Positions 1 to 8,590 of a stretch of DNA of 64,000 nucleotides are shown in pieces. A model generated the notes under the pieces. That model worked only from the letters and a program-made list of their open reading frames with translations, was not told the DNA's origin and did no database searches. Position 1 is the first letter of the stretch. Each line of letters starts with the position of its first letter. The stretch lies in NCBI RefSeq assembly GCF_002075795.1, contig NZ_CP020472.1, positions 4,458,501 through 4,522,500 of the forward strand. Reading direction: 5' to 3'. The translations under genes were made by a program, and so were the position numbers. Source of the stretch: Shewanella japonica. GTDB lineage: Bacteria > Pseudomonadota > Gammaproteobacteria > Enterobacterales > Shewanellaceae.

Positions 1-63
1 AGAGATACTCGCCTTAAAATTATGTGATCCAACTAACAATTACTCATCAATATGATTGCTCAA

Positions 64-111
64 CCAAAAGATGCATTTAAAATACAGGTATTAACTTATT
101 GCATCTTTTGG
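64..111 (+). other. Perfect 12-bp inverted repeat overlapping the hemerythrin ribosome binding site
   Basis: CCAAAAGATGCA at 64-75 is the exact reverse complement of 100-111, with a 24-base spacer. The right arm runs into the GGAG Shine-Dalgarno (110-113) of the downstream gene. If the transcript starts upstream of 64, the stem could partly hide the ribosome binding site. Alternatively the right arm is a second NsrR half-site (TGCATCTT). Both readings are inference. Confidence 0.5.
68..90. promoter_or_regulatory. Probable NsrR-type nitric-oxide-responsive operator
   Basis: The left half, AAGATGCATTT (68-78), matches the half-site of the 11-1-11 NsrR operator known from hmp and ytfE promoters of enteric and marine Gammaproteobacteria. 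After one spacer base, the right half AAATACAGGTA is a weaker dyad partner (7 of 11 positions). The site lies about 30 bases before the start of an RIC/YtfE-like hemerythrin gene, a classical NsrR target, so repression relieved by nitric oxide is likely. Assignment is by motif and context only. Confidence 0.6.
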
Positions 112-118
112 AGCAACC

Positions 119-628
119 ATGCCTTCCACTCGCTTTGAGCAATTACAAGCTTTGCCTATTCCTGCTTTAATTGACCATTTAGAAGCAACGCATCACCAAT
201 ACGTGCGTGAAACAGCGCCGCTGCTAGTTGAATACTCGCAAAAAATGGTGCAAGCCCATGGCGAAGATTATGCAGAGATTAAACCATTAGCCATGCTAAT
301 TGGTGCGCTGATTGCTGATTTGATGCCGCATTTAATGAAAGAAGAACAGATTTTATTCCCTGCGATGAGAAGACTCGCTGCTGGCGAAGAAGTGAATGGT
401 TGCTTTGGCCATATTGGTAATCCAATTAATGCCATGGAGCATGAACATGATCATGCTGGCAGTGTTTTACAACAGTTACGCGAACTCACCAATAACTACC
501 AAGTTCCTGAAGGAGCATGTAGCACTTGGCAAAAATGCTACCAAACCTTGGCTGAATTTGATGCTGATTTACAAGTACATATTCATACTGAAAATGAATT
601 ACTGTTTCCAAAAGCACTCGCAATCTAA
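119..628 (+). CDS. Hemerythrin-domain di-iron protein, RIC/YtfE/DnrN-like (iron-sulfur cluster repair family)
   Basis: This 169-aa cytoplasmic protein is built almost entirely of a hemerythrin-like four-helix domain. Visible iron-ligand motifs are HLEATHHQY near residues 19-27, HLMKEEQILFP near 71-81, the MEHEHDHAG segment near 106-114, and a C-terminal HIHTENELLFP. The late ACSTW and DLQVHIHTEN segments are typical of the RIC (YtfE, DnrN, ScdA) branch, which helps repair or release iron under nitrosative and oxidative stress. It is shorter than YtfE (about 220 aa) because it lacks the N-terminal Cys-containing ScdA_N (DUF542) domain. A GGAG ribosome site lies six bases before the ATG. An NsrR-like operator upstream supports a nitric-oxide role. 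A terminator follows, so it is probably monocistronic. Family is secure; the exact function of the short form is inferred. Confidence 0.85.
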   Translation: MPSTRFEQLQALPIPALIDHLEATHHQYVRETAPLLVEYSQKMVQAHGEDYAEIKPLAMLIGALIADLMPHLMKEEQILFPAMRRLAAGEEVNGCFGHIGNPINAMEHEHDHAGSVLQQLRELTNNYQVPEGACSTWQKCYQTLAEFDADLQVHIHTENELLFPKALAI

Positions 629-670
629 ACCTTAACCCGATTGGTTAAGTAAAAAGTTTCATCAGGTCCT

Positions 671-703
671 TGGCTCTCGCTCCCCCAGCAGAGCCATTTT
701 TTT
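671..703 (+). terminator. Rho-independent terminator of the hemerythrin gene
   Basis: TGGCTCT (671-677) pairs perfectly with AGAGCCA (690-696), enclosing a 12-base loop. Seven T residues follow at 697-703. It lies 43 bases after the hemerythrin stop codon. Confidence 0.8.
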
Positions 704-936
704 GCTTTTATACTAATGCCATTCAACAGCTCCAGCGTAATTTCATTTCTCAAGGCGTTATAACAGCTTTGACTAACGCGCTATAACCGCAAAATATGCC
801 TGTCACCACTGCGAAATCCTCACGGTTTATCTTCAAAGCAATGTGTGCTTAACTAATAAGCAGTATGGTTAACAGTTAAACAGCTTGTTTAAGCGATAAG
901 CCATGCTTATTGTAATAATGGTTCTGGAGAGTCAGC
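704..936. other. Intergenic region before alkB
   Basis: With the preceding terminator this makes a 308-base gap. I find no ORF with a ribosome site. A short inverted repeat, ATAAGC/GCTTAT around a CAT centre (about 895-909), lies just upstream of the alkB ribosome site. The region presumably carries the alkB promoter, but I could not identify convincing -35 and -10 boxes. Confidence 0.4.
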
Positions 937-2124
937 ATGGAAAAAGCTGGGGTATTTATTGCCACAGACGGCACAACATACGTAGACAAAAAACGTCACT
1001 TTTGGTGGCTGTCATTATTGATCCCCACTATTGCTGTCGCAGGGCCTTTGCTATATCAAACCTATCAGCAAGAAATTTTTCTATGGTTGTTTTTTGCGGT
1101 GGTCTATATGTTGTTTCCCTTAATTGATTATGTCATGGGAGAAGACACCAGCAATCCACCTGAATCGGTTATTCCTGCACTCGAATCCGACCCATTTTAC
1201 GCTCGAATTACACGGTTAAATGTGTTTGTCGTACTGGCAACATTCATCTATTGTGCTTGGTTTGTTGCCAATTATTCCCTTAGTTATTCCGGATACTTAG
1301 CCGTTGCCTTGTTGGCAGGCAGCATTGGTGGCCATGGGTTAAATATTGGCCATGAACTCGGACATAAACGTAAAAATATAGACAAATGGTTGGCCAAGAT
1401 TGTATTGGCTCCTGCAGCTTACGGTCATTTTTTTATTGAGCATAATCGTGGTCATCATAAACATGTGGCCACACCAGAAGATCCCGCTTCAGCTCAAATG
1501 GGAGAAAACATCTATCGATTTGCACTGCGAGAGCTCCCTGGAGCCATCATGCGTGCTCACCAAATCGAAAAGTTACGGCTCAACAAGGCAGGAAAATCCT
1601 CATTGAGTTTACACAATGAATTTTGGCAGGCCATGCTATTAACATCTTCGCTATTTATTGGTTTGGTGATCTGGTTAGGTGTATCAGTCATTCCCTATCT
1701 GCTCATTTGCGCTTTTTGGTCTATGTGGCAGTTAACCTCGGCAAATTATATTGAGCATTATGGCCTATTAAGACGTACGCTACCCAATGGTCGTTATGAG
1801 CCTCCGCAGCCTTATCATAGTTGGAACAGTAATCATATTTTCTCCAACTGGGCACTGTTTCATTTACAACGTCATTCTGACCACCACGCCAATGCAACAC
1901 GCAGTTACCAATCATTACGACATTTCGATGACTTACCGACACTGCCAAGCGGCTACTTTGGTATGTATGGTCTGGCTTATATTCCTTGGTTGTGGTTTAA
2001 AGTGATGGATATACGACTATTAGCAACCACTGGTGGCGATGCAAGTAAAATCAATATGCTTGCCAGTAAACGGCAACATCTCATTGAAAAATATAAGATG
2101 GTGATACAACATCCTACTGATTAA
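937..2124 (+). CDS. alkB: Alkane 1-monooxygenase (AlkB family)
   Basis: This 395-aa integral membrane non-haem di-iron hydroxylase would oxidise medium-chain n-alkanes to 1-alkanols at the inner membrane, using electrons from rubredoxin. The diagnostic histidine boxes are present: HELGH (139-143), HNRGHH (169-174), the AlkB-specific NYIEHYGL (270-277) and HSDHH (313-317). Hydrophobic segments near residues 25-65, 95-125 and 225-260 fit the six-helix AlkB topology. The NYIEHYGL motif separates it from xylene monooxygenases and ordinary fatty-acid desaturases. The ATG is preceded by GGAGA at suitable distance. No rubredoxin, rubredoxin reductase or regulator lies beside it, so electron partners must be elsewhere. 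It converges on the metal-efflux operon. Family call is strong; substrate range cannot be read from sequence. Confidence 0.9.
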   Translation: MEKAGVFIATDGTTYVDKKRHFWWLSLLIPTIAVAGPLLYQTYQQEIFLWLFFAVVYMLFPLIDYVMGEDTSNPPESVIPALESDPFYARITRLNVFVVLATFIYCAWFVANYSLSYSGYLAVALLAGSIGGHGLNIGHELGHKRKNIDKWLAKIVLAPAAYGHFFIEHNRGHHKHVATPEDPASAQMGENIYRFALRELPGAIMRAHQIEKLRLNKAGKSSLSLHNEFWQAMLLTSSLFIGLVIWLGVSVIPYLLICAFWSMWQLTSANYIEHYGLLRRTLPNGRYEPPQPYHSWNSNHIFSNWALFHLQRHSDHHANATRSYQSLRHFDDLPTLPSGYFGMYGLAYIPWLWFKVMDIRLLATTGGDASKINMLASKRQHLIEKYKMVIQHPTD

Positions 2125-2195
2125 CCGTCAACGCATTGAATTAAAGCAGCTGGCAATGTGGGCAAAGCTAAACCGTTAATATAAAGACTAATCGT

Positions 2196-2219
2196 AAAGC
2201 CCAGCAATCACTGGGCTTT
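2196..2219. terminator. Hairpin between convergent alkB and czcA
   Basis: AAAGCCCAG (196-204 within the 2.2-kb line) and CTGGGCTTT form a perfect 9-bp stem around a six-base loop. It lies between the alkB stop and the end of the minus-strand czcA gene. U tracts on either side are short (three to four residues), so it may act weakly in both directions. Confidence 0.6.
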
Positions 2220-2245
2220 GTCATGTGTAAATACACTTAATCACT

Positions 2246-5200
2246 TCACGCTTTAGCTCGGCCATGTATCCATTGATACAAAGCAGGTAAAACAAACAAG
2301 GTAAGAATAGTCGATGAAATAATACCGCCAATAACCACTGTCGCAAGCGGACGTTGCACTTCCGCACCGGTACCAATATTCAGCGCCATCGGCACAAAGC
2401 CCAGTCCGGCAACCAATGCTGTCATTAACACAGGCCTTAGTCTTATCAAAGCACCATCAACAATTGCATTTAATAGTTCGCCTTTTTCTTGGTGAAGTTG
2501 ACGGATAAAACTCAGTAATACCAATCCATTAAGTACAGCCACACCCGATAAAGCAATAAAGCCTACACCAGCAGAAACAGACAATGGCATGTCTCTTATC
2601 CACAATGAAATGACCCCACCAGTTAATGCCAGCGGAATACCGGTAAAAATAATCAACGCATCTTTGACAGAGCTAAACGCCATAACTAATAAACCTAAGA
2701 TAATAGCTAAGGTCAAAGGCACCACAATTGATAATCGTTGACTGGCTGATTCAAGCTGTTCAAACGTTCCACCATATTCAAGCCAATAACCTGCTGGAAT
2801 ATCCACTTGTGCGGCAATGTCTTTCTTGGCTTCAGCAACAAAAGATCCCAGATCGCGCCCACGTACATTTGCAGTAACCACAATGCGGCGTTTACCATTT
2901 TCGCGACTGATCTGATTTGGCGATGGCGCAATAGATAAACTTGCGACTTCCGATAAAGGAACATACTCACCAGAAGGCATCACTATTGGTAAATTGTGTA
3001 AGTGCTCGACATCTTTACGGATATTTTCAGGCAATCGAGTCACTATTTTGAAACGGCGATCGCCTTCAAAAATCAATCCGATCTCATCTCCGCCAATCGC
3101 TGTCGCCACAAAATTTTGCAATGCTTGTACTGATAAACCATATTGAGCAAGCGCCATTCGGTCAGGTTGAATCGACAACATTGGCAAGCCTGTCACTTGC
3201 TCGACTTGTAAATCCGTCACACCGTCTATCTTCTCTAACACTTCATGAATGTCATTAGCTGAAGTTAATAACTGCTGTAAGTCATCACCCACCACTTTAA
3301 TCCCCAAATCGGCACGCACGCCTGATATGAGCTCATTAAATCGCATCTCAATGGGTTGAGTTAGCTCAAAATTATTACCTGGTTGCCCCGAAACAGACTC
3401 CACAATATCAGCCGCTAACATTTCATGGCTCATTTTAGGATCAGGCCATTCATTACGAGGTTTTAGCATGATGAAAGTGTCGGCAATATTGGGCGGCATA
3501 GGATCATTCGCCACCTCAGGCGTTCCTATTTTAGAGAACACGTTTAAGACTTCTGGAAAGTGCTTAATACGATCTTCCAATAGTAATTGCATCTCAACAG
3601 ATTGCTCTAAACCAGTACCTGGAATACGAATAGCCTGCAGCAATATATCCTCTTCATTAAGCTGTGGAATAAACTCTGAGCCTAACGTCGTCGCCAGCCA
3701 AATAGAGAAGGCCACAAGGGTTAGTGCTGCACTTAATACCAACCAACGTAATTTCATCGCAAGCAAAAGGAGTGGCTTATAAACCGATTTACTTAATGCC
3801 ATTACTCGGCTTTCTTTTTCGTTGATTTTACCCGTCATGAACAACGCAACAGCCGCTGGCACTAGGGTTAACGATAAAACCAATGCCGCCAATAACGCCA
3901 TAACAACCGTAGCAGCCATAGGATGGAACATTTTTCCTTCCACGCCCGTTAAACTAAATAGCGGGATATACACCACAGTGATAATCAATACACCAAATAA
4001 GCTTGGACGAATCACTTCGTTAGTGGCTTCGTATACCAGTTGCAACCTTTGTTTACGTGCTAAAACCTGCCCGCCATTTTGCGCCTGAGCTTGACCTAAA
4101 CGGCGTGTGGCATTTTCTACAATAATCACTGCACCATCGACAATAAGGCCAAAATCTAACGCCCCTAAACTCATTAAGTTTGCCGAAACACCTGCTTGTA
4201 CCATGCCAGTCATCGTTGCCAGCATTGCCAATGGAATAACTGCAGCAGTGATTAATGCAGCCCTAGCGTTACCAAGTAGGATGAATAGCACCACAATGAC
4301 CAGCAATGCGCCTTCAACGAGGTTTTTCTGCACTGTATGGACTGCTTTATCAACTAAGGTCGTGCGGTCATAGACCGCTTCTACTTTAATCCCTTCAGGT
4401 AATGACGCCTTGATATCCTCAAGCTTACTTGCCACCGCCAAAGACACTTGACGGGAGTTTTCCCCCACCAGCATCATGGCACTACCTAGTACTGTTTCTT
4501 TACCATCACGTGTTGCAGCGCCCGTTCTCAGCGCTTTACCGATACCAACATCGGCAACATCACTAATAAACACTGGCGCATTATCAATATGCTTAACAAC
4601 AACTTGTTCAATATCATTAATCGAAGCAAGTTGCGCCGCTGAACGTACAGTCAGCTGCTGCCCTTCTCGCTCAATAAAACCTGCACCACGGTTACTGTTA
4701 TTGGTTTCAATGGCTAATTTAATATCAGCAAAAGCGATGCCATAAGACAGCATCTTCATTGGATGCGGTGTAATATGATATTCCTTGTCAAAACCACCGA
4801 TGGTATTAATTTCTGTCACACCAGAAACTTGGGCTAATTGCGGTTTGATGATCCAATCTTGGATCTCTCGTAGCGCAGTCGCATCATATTCACGGCCATT
4901 GGCTTGCTGTGCGTCAGGTAAGGCTTCAATGGTATACATGAAAATCTCGCCAAGGCCGGTAGAAATTGGCCCCATTTCTGGCTCGATATCACTAGGCAAT
5001 TTTCCTTTAATTGCATTTAATCGTTCACTAATAAGGTTACGGGCAAAATATAGATCCGCGCCCTCATCAAATACCACTGTCACTTGTGATAAACCATATC
5101 TCGACAGTGAGCGGGTATAGGCAAGATTCGGTATGCCCATTAAGGCATTTTCAATCGGGTAAGTGATTCTTTGCTCGGTTTCTTGCGGTGAATAACCTTC

Positions 5201-5359
5201 TGCTCGGGTACTGATTTGCACCTGCACATTGGTAATATCAGGCACCGCGTCAATCGGCAATTTTTGATAACTCCAAAGCCCCACTGCAACTAGTAGCAGC
5301 GCTAAAAACATCATCATCCAGCGTCGGCTAATAGCAAGACGCAAAACAGATTCAATCAT
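2246..5359 (-). CDS. czcA: Heavy-metal efflux RND transporter, CzcA/CusA type
   Basis: This 1037-aa inner-membrane RND pump would use proton motive force to expel divalent metal ions through the CzcB adaptor and CzcC channel. An N-terminal transmembrane helix is followed by two large periplasmic loops and two sets of membrane helices, the normal length for the family. The TM4 segment LDFGLIVDGAVIIVEN is the acidic signature of HME-RND pumps for Zn, Co and Cd (CzcA-like). The Cu/Ag pump CusA has a different sequence there. The start is set by AAGGAG placed six bases before the ATG at 5359; the ATG two codons earlier directly abuts that Shine-Dalgarno. It is the third gene of a czcC-czcB-czcA operon. 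The gene symbol is by family; metal specificity is inferred from the motif. Confidence 0.88.
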   Translation of the reverse strand: MIESVLRLAISRRWMMMFLALLLVAVGLWSYQKLPIDAVPDITNVQVQISTRAEGYSPQETEQRITYPIENALMGIPNLAYTRSLSRYGLSQVTVVFDEGADLYFARNLISERLNAIKGKLPSDIEPEMGPISTGLGEIFMYTIEALPDAQQANGREYDATALREIQDWIIKPQLAQVSGVTEINTIGGFDKEYHITPHPMKMLSYGIAFADIKLAIETNNSNRGAGFIEREGQQLTVRSAAQLASINDIEQVVVKHIDNAPVFISDVADVGIGKALRTGAATRDGKETVLGSAMMLVGENSRQVSLAVASKLEDIKASLPEGIKVEAVYDRTTLVDKAVHTVQKNLVEGALLVIVVLFILLGNARAALITAAVIPLAMLATMTGMVQAGVSANLMSLGALDFGLIVDGAVIIVENATRRLGQAQAQNGGQVLARKQRLQLVYEATNEVIRPSLFGVLIITVVYIPLFSLTGVEGKMFHPMAATVVMALLAALVLSLTLVPAAVALFMTGKINEKESRVMALSKSVYKPLLLLAMKLRWLVLSAALTLVAFSIWLATTLGSEFIPQLNEEDILLQAIRIPGTGLEQSVEMQLLLEDRIKHFPEVLNVFSKIGTPEVANDPMPPNIADTFIMLKPRNEWPDPKMSHEMLAADIVESVSGQPGNNFELTQPIEMRFNELISGVRADLGIKVVGDDLQQLLTSANDIHEVLEKIDGVTDLQVEQVTGLPMLSIQPDRMALAQYGLSVQALQNFVATAIGGDEIGLIFEGDRRFKIVTRLPENIRKDVEHLHNLPIVMPSGEYVPLSEVASLSIAPSPNQISRENGKRRIVVTANVRGRDLGSFVAEAKKDIAAQVDIPAGYWLEYGGTFEQLESASQRLSIVVPLTLAIILGLLVMAFSSVKDALIIFTGIPLALTGGVISLWIRDMPLSVSAGVGFIALSGVAVLNGLVLLSFIRQLHQEKGELLNAIVDGALIRLRPVLMTALVAGLGFVPMALNIGTGAEVQRPLATVVIGGIISSTILTLFVLPALYQWIHGRAKA

Positions 5360-5371
5360 TTGCATCTCCTT

Positions 5372-6439
5372 TTAGTGAACGTGGCCAGCACTAGACTTTT
5401 CAAGATCGGCTTTTAATAAAAAACTTTTTTCGACCGCATACTCTTCACCTTCTGCTAGACCAGATAACAGCTCTGTCTTCTGACTGTCTTTTTTACCTAA
5501 TGTTACGATGCGTTTTTCAAAGCCTTCTTCATTTCTGACAAAAACAACCTGCTGACCTTCCATAATTTGTATGGCGCGATTATCAATGGCTAACGCAACG
5601 TTGTGCTTACTCAGGGTCACTTCACCCGATAATAAGGCACCAACAGTCCAGTGCCCTTCAGTGTTATCGAGTGGCACACGCGCACGTAAATACGCCTCAT
5701 TACCCATTGGGTTTAACAAGTATTGAATGGTTGAAGTCGTCAGTAATTGCTCAAAGTTCACGCTGAGTTTTTGTCCAACAGCAACTCGGTTTTTTTGACC
5801 ATGAAAGACTTGGAACTCTCCCCATAGTTGGCTGCTATCGACAATGCTCACTAATGCTTTATCACTTACCATTTCGCCGACATTGCCGTGACGACTTACT
5901 ACGACACCACTAATTGGCGCAGTAATCCCATAGCGTTTCAAACTCGCATTAGACTCAATTTCAGCAATCTTTTGCCCTGCTTGTACTTTATCGCCCACCT
6001 CGACAGTTAACTTGGTGATTAAGCCCGCAAATCGTGCACTGACATGACTCACATTTTGCTCTGGTAATACAGTGCTGCCATATAAAGTAAGTACTTTTTT
6101 GATTTCACCCGCCTGAGCTGAATCAGTCATAATCCCAGAAATGGCCATTTGCTCAGCACTTATGTGCACTTGCCCTTCTTCATGCTCATCATGGCCGTGC
6201 TCATCCTCGTGACCATGCTCATCCTCGTGACCATGTTCATCTTTGTGGCCATGGCTGTCTTTATGTCCTTCTTGATGATCATGTTCATCTTGATGTAACT
6301 CGTTATGGCCATGATTGGATTCTGAATGTTGTTCTTCATGCTGATGCTCAGTAGACGCCTGGACTGATACTGACAATACTAACGCCATCAATACCGCTAG
6401 ACTGCGAGCGAATAAGTGTTTAGAAATACTGTGGTTCAT
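5372..6439 (-). CDS. czcB: Periplasmic adaptor (membrane fusion protein) of the metal efflux system, His-rich N terminus
   Basis: This 355-aa exported protein links the RND pump to the outer-membrane channel. A signal peptide of about 28 residues is followed by an extended His/Asp/Glu-rich stretch (about residues 30-95) with repeated GHEDEH units. A lipoyl-like half-motif and beta-barrel adaptor domains follow. The His-rich region probably binds metal in the periplasm and may hand it to the pump. An AAGGA ribosome site lies eight bases before the ATG. It begins two bases after the czcC stop and ends a few bases before czcA, indicating translational coupling. An 18-bp direct repeat within the His-rich coding region may make its length variable. 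Assignment by domain layout and operon is strong. Confidence 0.87.
   Translation of the reverse strand: MNHSISKHLFARSLAVLMALVLSVSVQASTEHQHEEQHSESNHGHNELHQDEHDHQEGHKDSHGHKDEHGHEDEHGHEDEHGHDEHEEGQVHISAEQMAISGIMTDSAQAGEIKKVLTLYGSTVLPEQNVSHVSARFAGLITKLTVEVGDKVQAGQKIAEIESNASLKRYGITAPISGVVVSRHGNVGEMVSDKALVSIVDSSQLWGEFQVFHGQKNRVAVGQKLSVNFEQLLTTSTIQYLLNPMGNEAYLRARVPLDNTEGHWTVGALLSGEVTLSKHNVALAIDNRAIQIMEGQQVVFVRNEEGFEKRIVTLGKKDSQKTELLSGLAEGEEYAVEKSFLLKADLEKSSAGHVH
6201..6236 (-). repeat. 18-bp tandem direct repeat coding part of the czcB His-rich stretch
   Basis: Two adjacent 18-base copies (6201-6218 and 6219-6236) differ only at the last base. Each encodes one GHEDEH-type hexapeptide on the minus strand. 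Copy-number change by slippage would lengthen or shorten the metal-binding stretch without shifting frame. Confidence 0.75.
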
Positions 6440-6441
6440 GG

Positions 6442-7773
6442 TTAAAATCCTTGGAAATCACGGAAAAAGGAATGCTGAGATGCGGGTAAGGGTTCGGCAA
6501 TTAATTGCTCAATATCAACACCAAACCGTAAAGCTGATGCCGCAGCGTCTATCATTGCTCGTCGTGAGAACAATAATTCCTCTCTTGCAGTTAAATAATC
6601 AAGGTAACTGTAGAGCCCCTGCTCGTAAGCGACTTGCGTATCTTCTAAGGCCAAAGTTAAGGTAGGGATAATACGGGTTTGTAAGCGGTTAACCGTCATA
6701 ATAGCTTGCTTGCGGCTGGCATAAGCGCGATACAGCTGTGCATACAATTCTCGCAAAGCGATATCTCGATTAATCAGTACCTCATCTTTTGCGGCTTGCG
6801 CTACTATTACAGCTCCGGTATTTCGATCGCCACTGAATAAAGGCACACTAAACCCTGCTGATAGAGCCGTATCATTGGTTTGTTGCATTTGTTTAACGCC
6901 AACAGACCAACTGACATCCGTGCTAGATTGCGACTGAGCAAAACGCAACTCAGCTTGTTTCAATTGCGCCTGAGTTAAATACGCCTCAATCGCAGGGCTG
7001 TATTTCACTTTTTCAAATAACGGCGTTAATGCCACGTCATCGGTAAACTCAAATAAACTGCCTTCGAGGCTGGCATAATTCACCTGAGATTCACCCCACA
7101 TCATACTGAGTGCTAACTTAGCGTACTCAAGTTGATGCAACTGTGTTTCAGCAACTAATTGGTTATTAAACACAGCGGCTTGCGCTCGTTTCACTTCAGC
7201 ATCTGGCGTCAAACCTGTTTGAGCTCTAAGCTCAACAACGGTTAATGTTTCTTCTGCCAGTGCAAGTGCATCGTCAGCAAGTTGTAATCTTGATTGCGCA
7301 GCTAACACATCAATGTAGCGACGCGTTGCTTCAGCAAGAATACCTAAGCCTGCAATTTTCTGTTCGGCATCCAGTAAGGCACGTTTTTTAGTCACTATGC
7401 CTGAACGCGCATCCAGTTTATCGCCTAGCTCGATGACAGACGATAAGGACACTGTCATTTCAGCACTATCGACACCTTGGAATTCGCCTGTTCCAGCGAC
7501 ATTCTCAAGTTCGAAACCTAACTCGAACCCTGGTGCTAACGCCTGAGTTTGCGCTTCACCATCTAATGCTTGTTGTCTAAATTGAAAAACCTTCAGCGAA
7601 GGATGCTGTAATTGAACTCGCTCTATTACGGTTTGTAACGTCAACTTTTCAGGCGCTGCACTCGGTTCAGCATAGACTGTTACGGGTAATAACACCGACA
7701 AGCCAAGTAAGCTGCAACACAAAATAGGAAACAGCACAGCACGCTGTTTAAAGCTACTTGTATTATAAAACAT
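6442..7773 (-). CDS. czcC: Outer-membrane channel of metal efflux system (TolC/CzcC family)
   Basis: This 443-aa TolC-type outer membrane efflux protein would form the exit duct for the CzcBA pump. It begins with a hydrophobic signal sequence ending near residue 36 and then shows the long alpha-helical, Gln/Ala/Leu-rich heptad pattern with two internal OEP repeats. The ATG at 7773 is preferred over the TTG one codon earlier because the Shine-Dalgarno GAGG is about ten bases upstream. It is the first gene of the three-gene operon. A 35-base imperfect hairpin at 7811-7845 lies in its leader. The C terminus has no clear truncation. Family placement is strong. Confidence 0.85.
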   Translation of the reverse strand: MFYNTSSFKQRAVLFPILCCSLLGLSVLLPVTVYAEPSAAPEKLTLQTVIERVQLQHPSLKVFQFRQQALDGEAQTQALAPGFELGFELENVAGTGEFQGVDSAEMTVSLSSVIELGDKLDARSGIVTKKRALLDAEQKIAGLGILAEATRRYIDVLAAQSRLQLADDALALAEETLTVVELRAQTGLTPDAEVKRAQAAVFNNQLVAETQLHQLEYAKLALSMMWGESQVNYASLEGSLFEFTDDVALTPLFEKVKYSPAIEAYLTQAQLKQAELRFAQSQSSTDVSWSVGVKQMQQTNDTALSAGFSVPLFSGDRNTGAVIVAQAAKDEVLINRDIALRELYAQLYRAYASRKQAIMTVNRLQTRIIPTLTLALEDTQVAYEQGLYSYLDYLTAREELLFSRRAMIDAAASALRFGVDIEQLIAEPLPASQHSFFRDFQGF

Positions 7774-7810
7774 CAAAGATAAGCCTCGATTTAATACAAA
7801 AAATAACCCT

Positions 7811-7845
7811 AACTGAGTGTTCCTAAGTCATAGGAAAACGCAGTT
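7811..7845 (-). other. Imperfect inverted repeat in the czcC leader
   Basis: Two 15-base arms matching at 13 positions surround a five-base centre, between the small Cys-rich gene and czcC. On the minus strand a T-rich tract follows only after about ten bases, so it is a poor intrinsic terminator. It could be an attenuator, a regulator-binding dyad or a partial terminator of the upstream gene. Confidence 0.4.
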
Positions 7846-7904
7846 GGCTTGAGCAAATTTAAGGGTTACATTTGCTCACTAGAATAATATTTTTGATTAA
7901 AAGC

Positions 7905-8357
7905 TCAGGCTTGAGGAGGTCGTAAAAAGCTAAAGTATGGGGATTCAGCGGCAGTAGAAGTAAACGTAAATGCCACATAATCAGAATGGACTAGCTCATT
8001 TGCTATTGTGTTTGTAGGTTGCATCAAGGTCATGCAACAAGAGCAGCAATTATCAGTACACTCGGCACAATCATCATCAACATGAATAACAACAGTGCCA
8101 TCATCACACAACTCTGTATCGCTGTAGCCAAGAGGATTATCTATATCAAGAGCATCATGATTAATAACTGCTAATTCAGTTACTTGACCCTTACTGTTAT
8201 CGTCTGAACTATTGCCACAATCCTGATGCTCTAGCGCACAGTTGTCTGACATCGCTGCCACGGATTGCATCGCAAAAATCATGATCAACAAAACACGCGC
8301 CAGCATAGCTGGAGACCTAGTGATGATGGTTTTTAGCTTACGATAAAAACTTAACAT
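7905..8357 (-). CDS. Small exported Cys-rich protein of unknown function, upstream of czcCBA
   Basis: I do not recognise a named family with confidence. The 150-aa product starts with a basic stretch and a hydrophobic segment (about residues 17-36), consistent with a signal peptide or anchor. The middle is strongly acidic. A dense cysteine cluster CAECTDNCCSCC lies near residues 97-108. The C terminus ends with PYFSFLRPPQA, a type of Pro/Arg tail also seen in small proteins encoded ahead of Cus/Czc operons in other Proteobacteria. The cluster could bind Zn, Cd or Cu in the periplasm, so a metal-sensing or metal-buffering accessory role is possible. It lies 130 bases upstream of czcC on the same strand and may be cotranscribed. 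No strong ribosome site precedes the ATG. Confidence 0.6.
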   Translation of the reverse strand: MLSFYRKLKTIITRSPAMLARVLLIMIFAMQSVAAMSDNCALEHQDCGNSSDDNSKGQVTELAVINHDALDIDNPLGYSDTELCDDGTVVIHVDDDCAECTDNCCSCCMTLMQPTNTIANELVHSDYVAFTFTSTAAESPYFSFLRPPQA

Positions 8358-8590
8358 GAGCGCTTAGGCGATAACCTGTATGAAGTTATTAACAATTAGG
8401 TGAATTGGTAACACCTGTAACGTGCAAGTGTAAGCGAAACAATGATAAAACACTATGAGGTTTACCCACACAATGTCAGATTTGGAATAAAAAGAGTCAG
8501 AAACCTCGTTGACCGCACAATATTGATTATGATTTATCCATAAACATATTAGTTAACTTAAGCGATAATATAGGTAACTAATTAAAATTA

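Noticed and set aside
3468..5120. Several 80-111 aa plus-strand frames opposite czcA
   Set aside because: They are antisense shadows with no ribosome sites and low-complexity Thr/Ser/Ala-rich composition reflecting the transporter gene.
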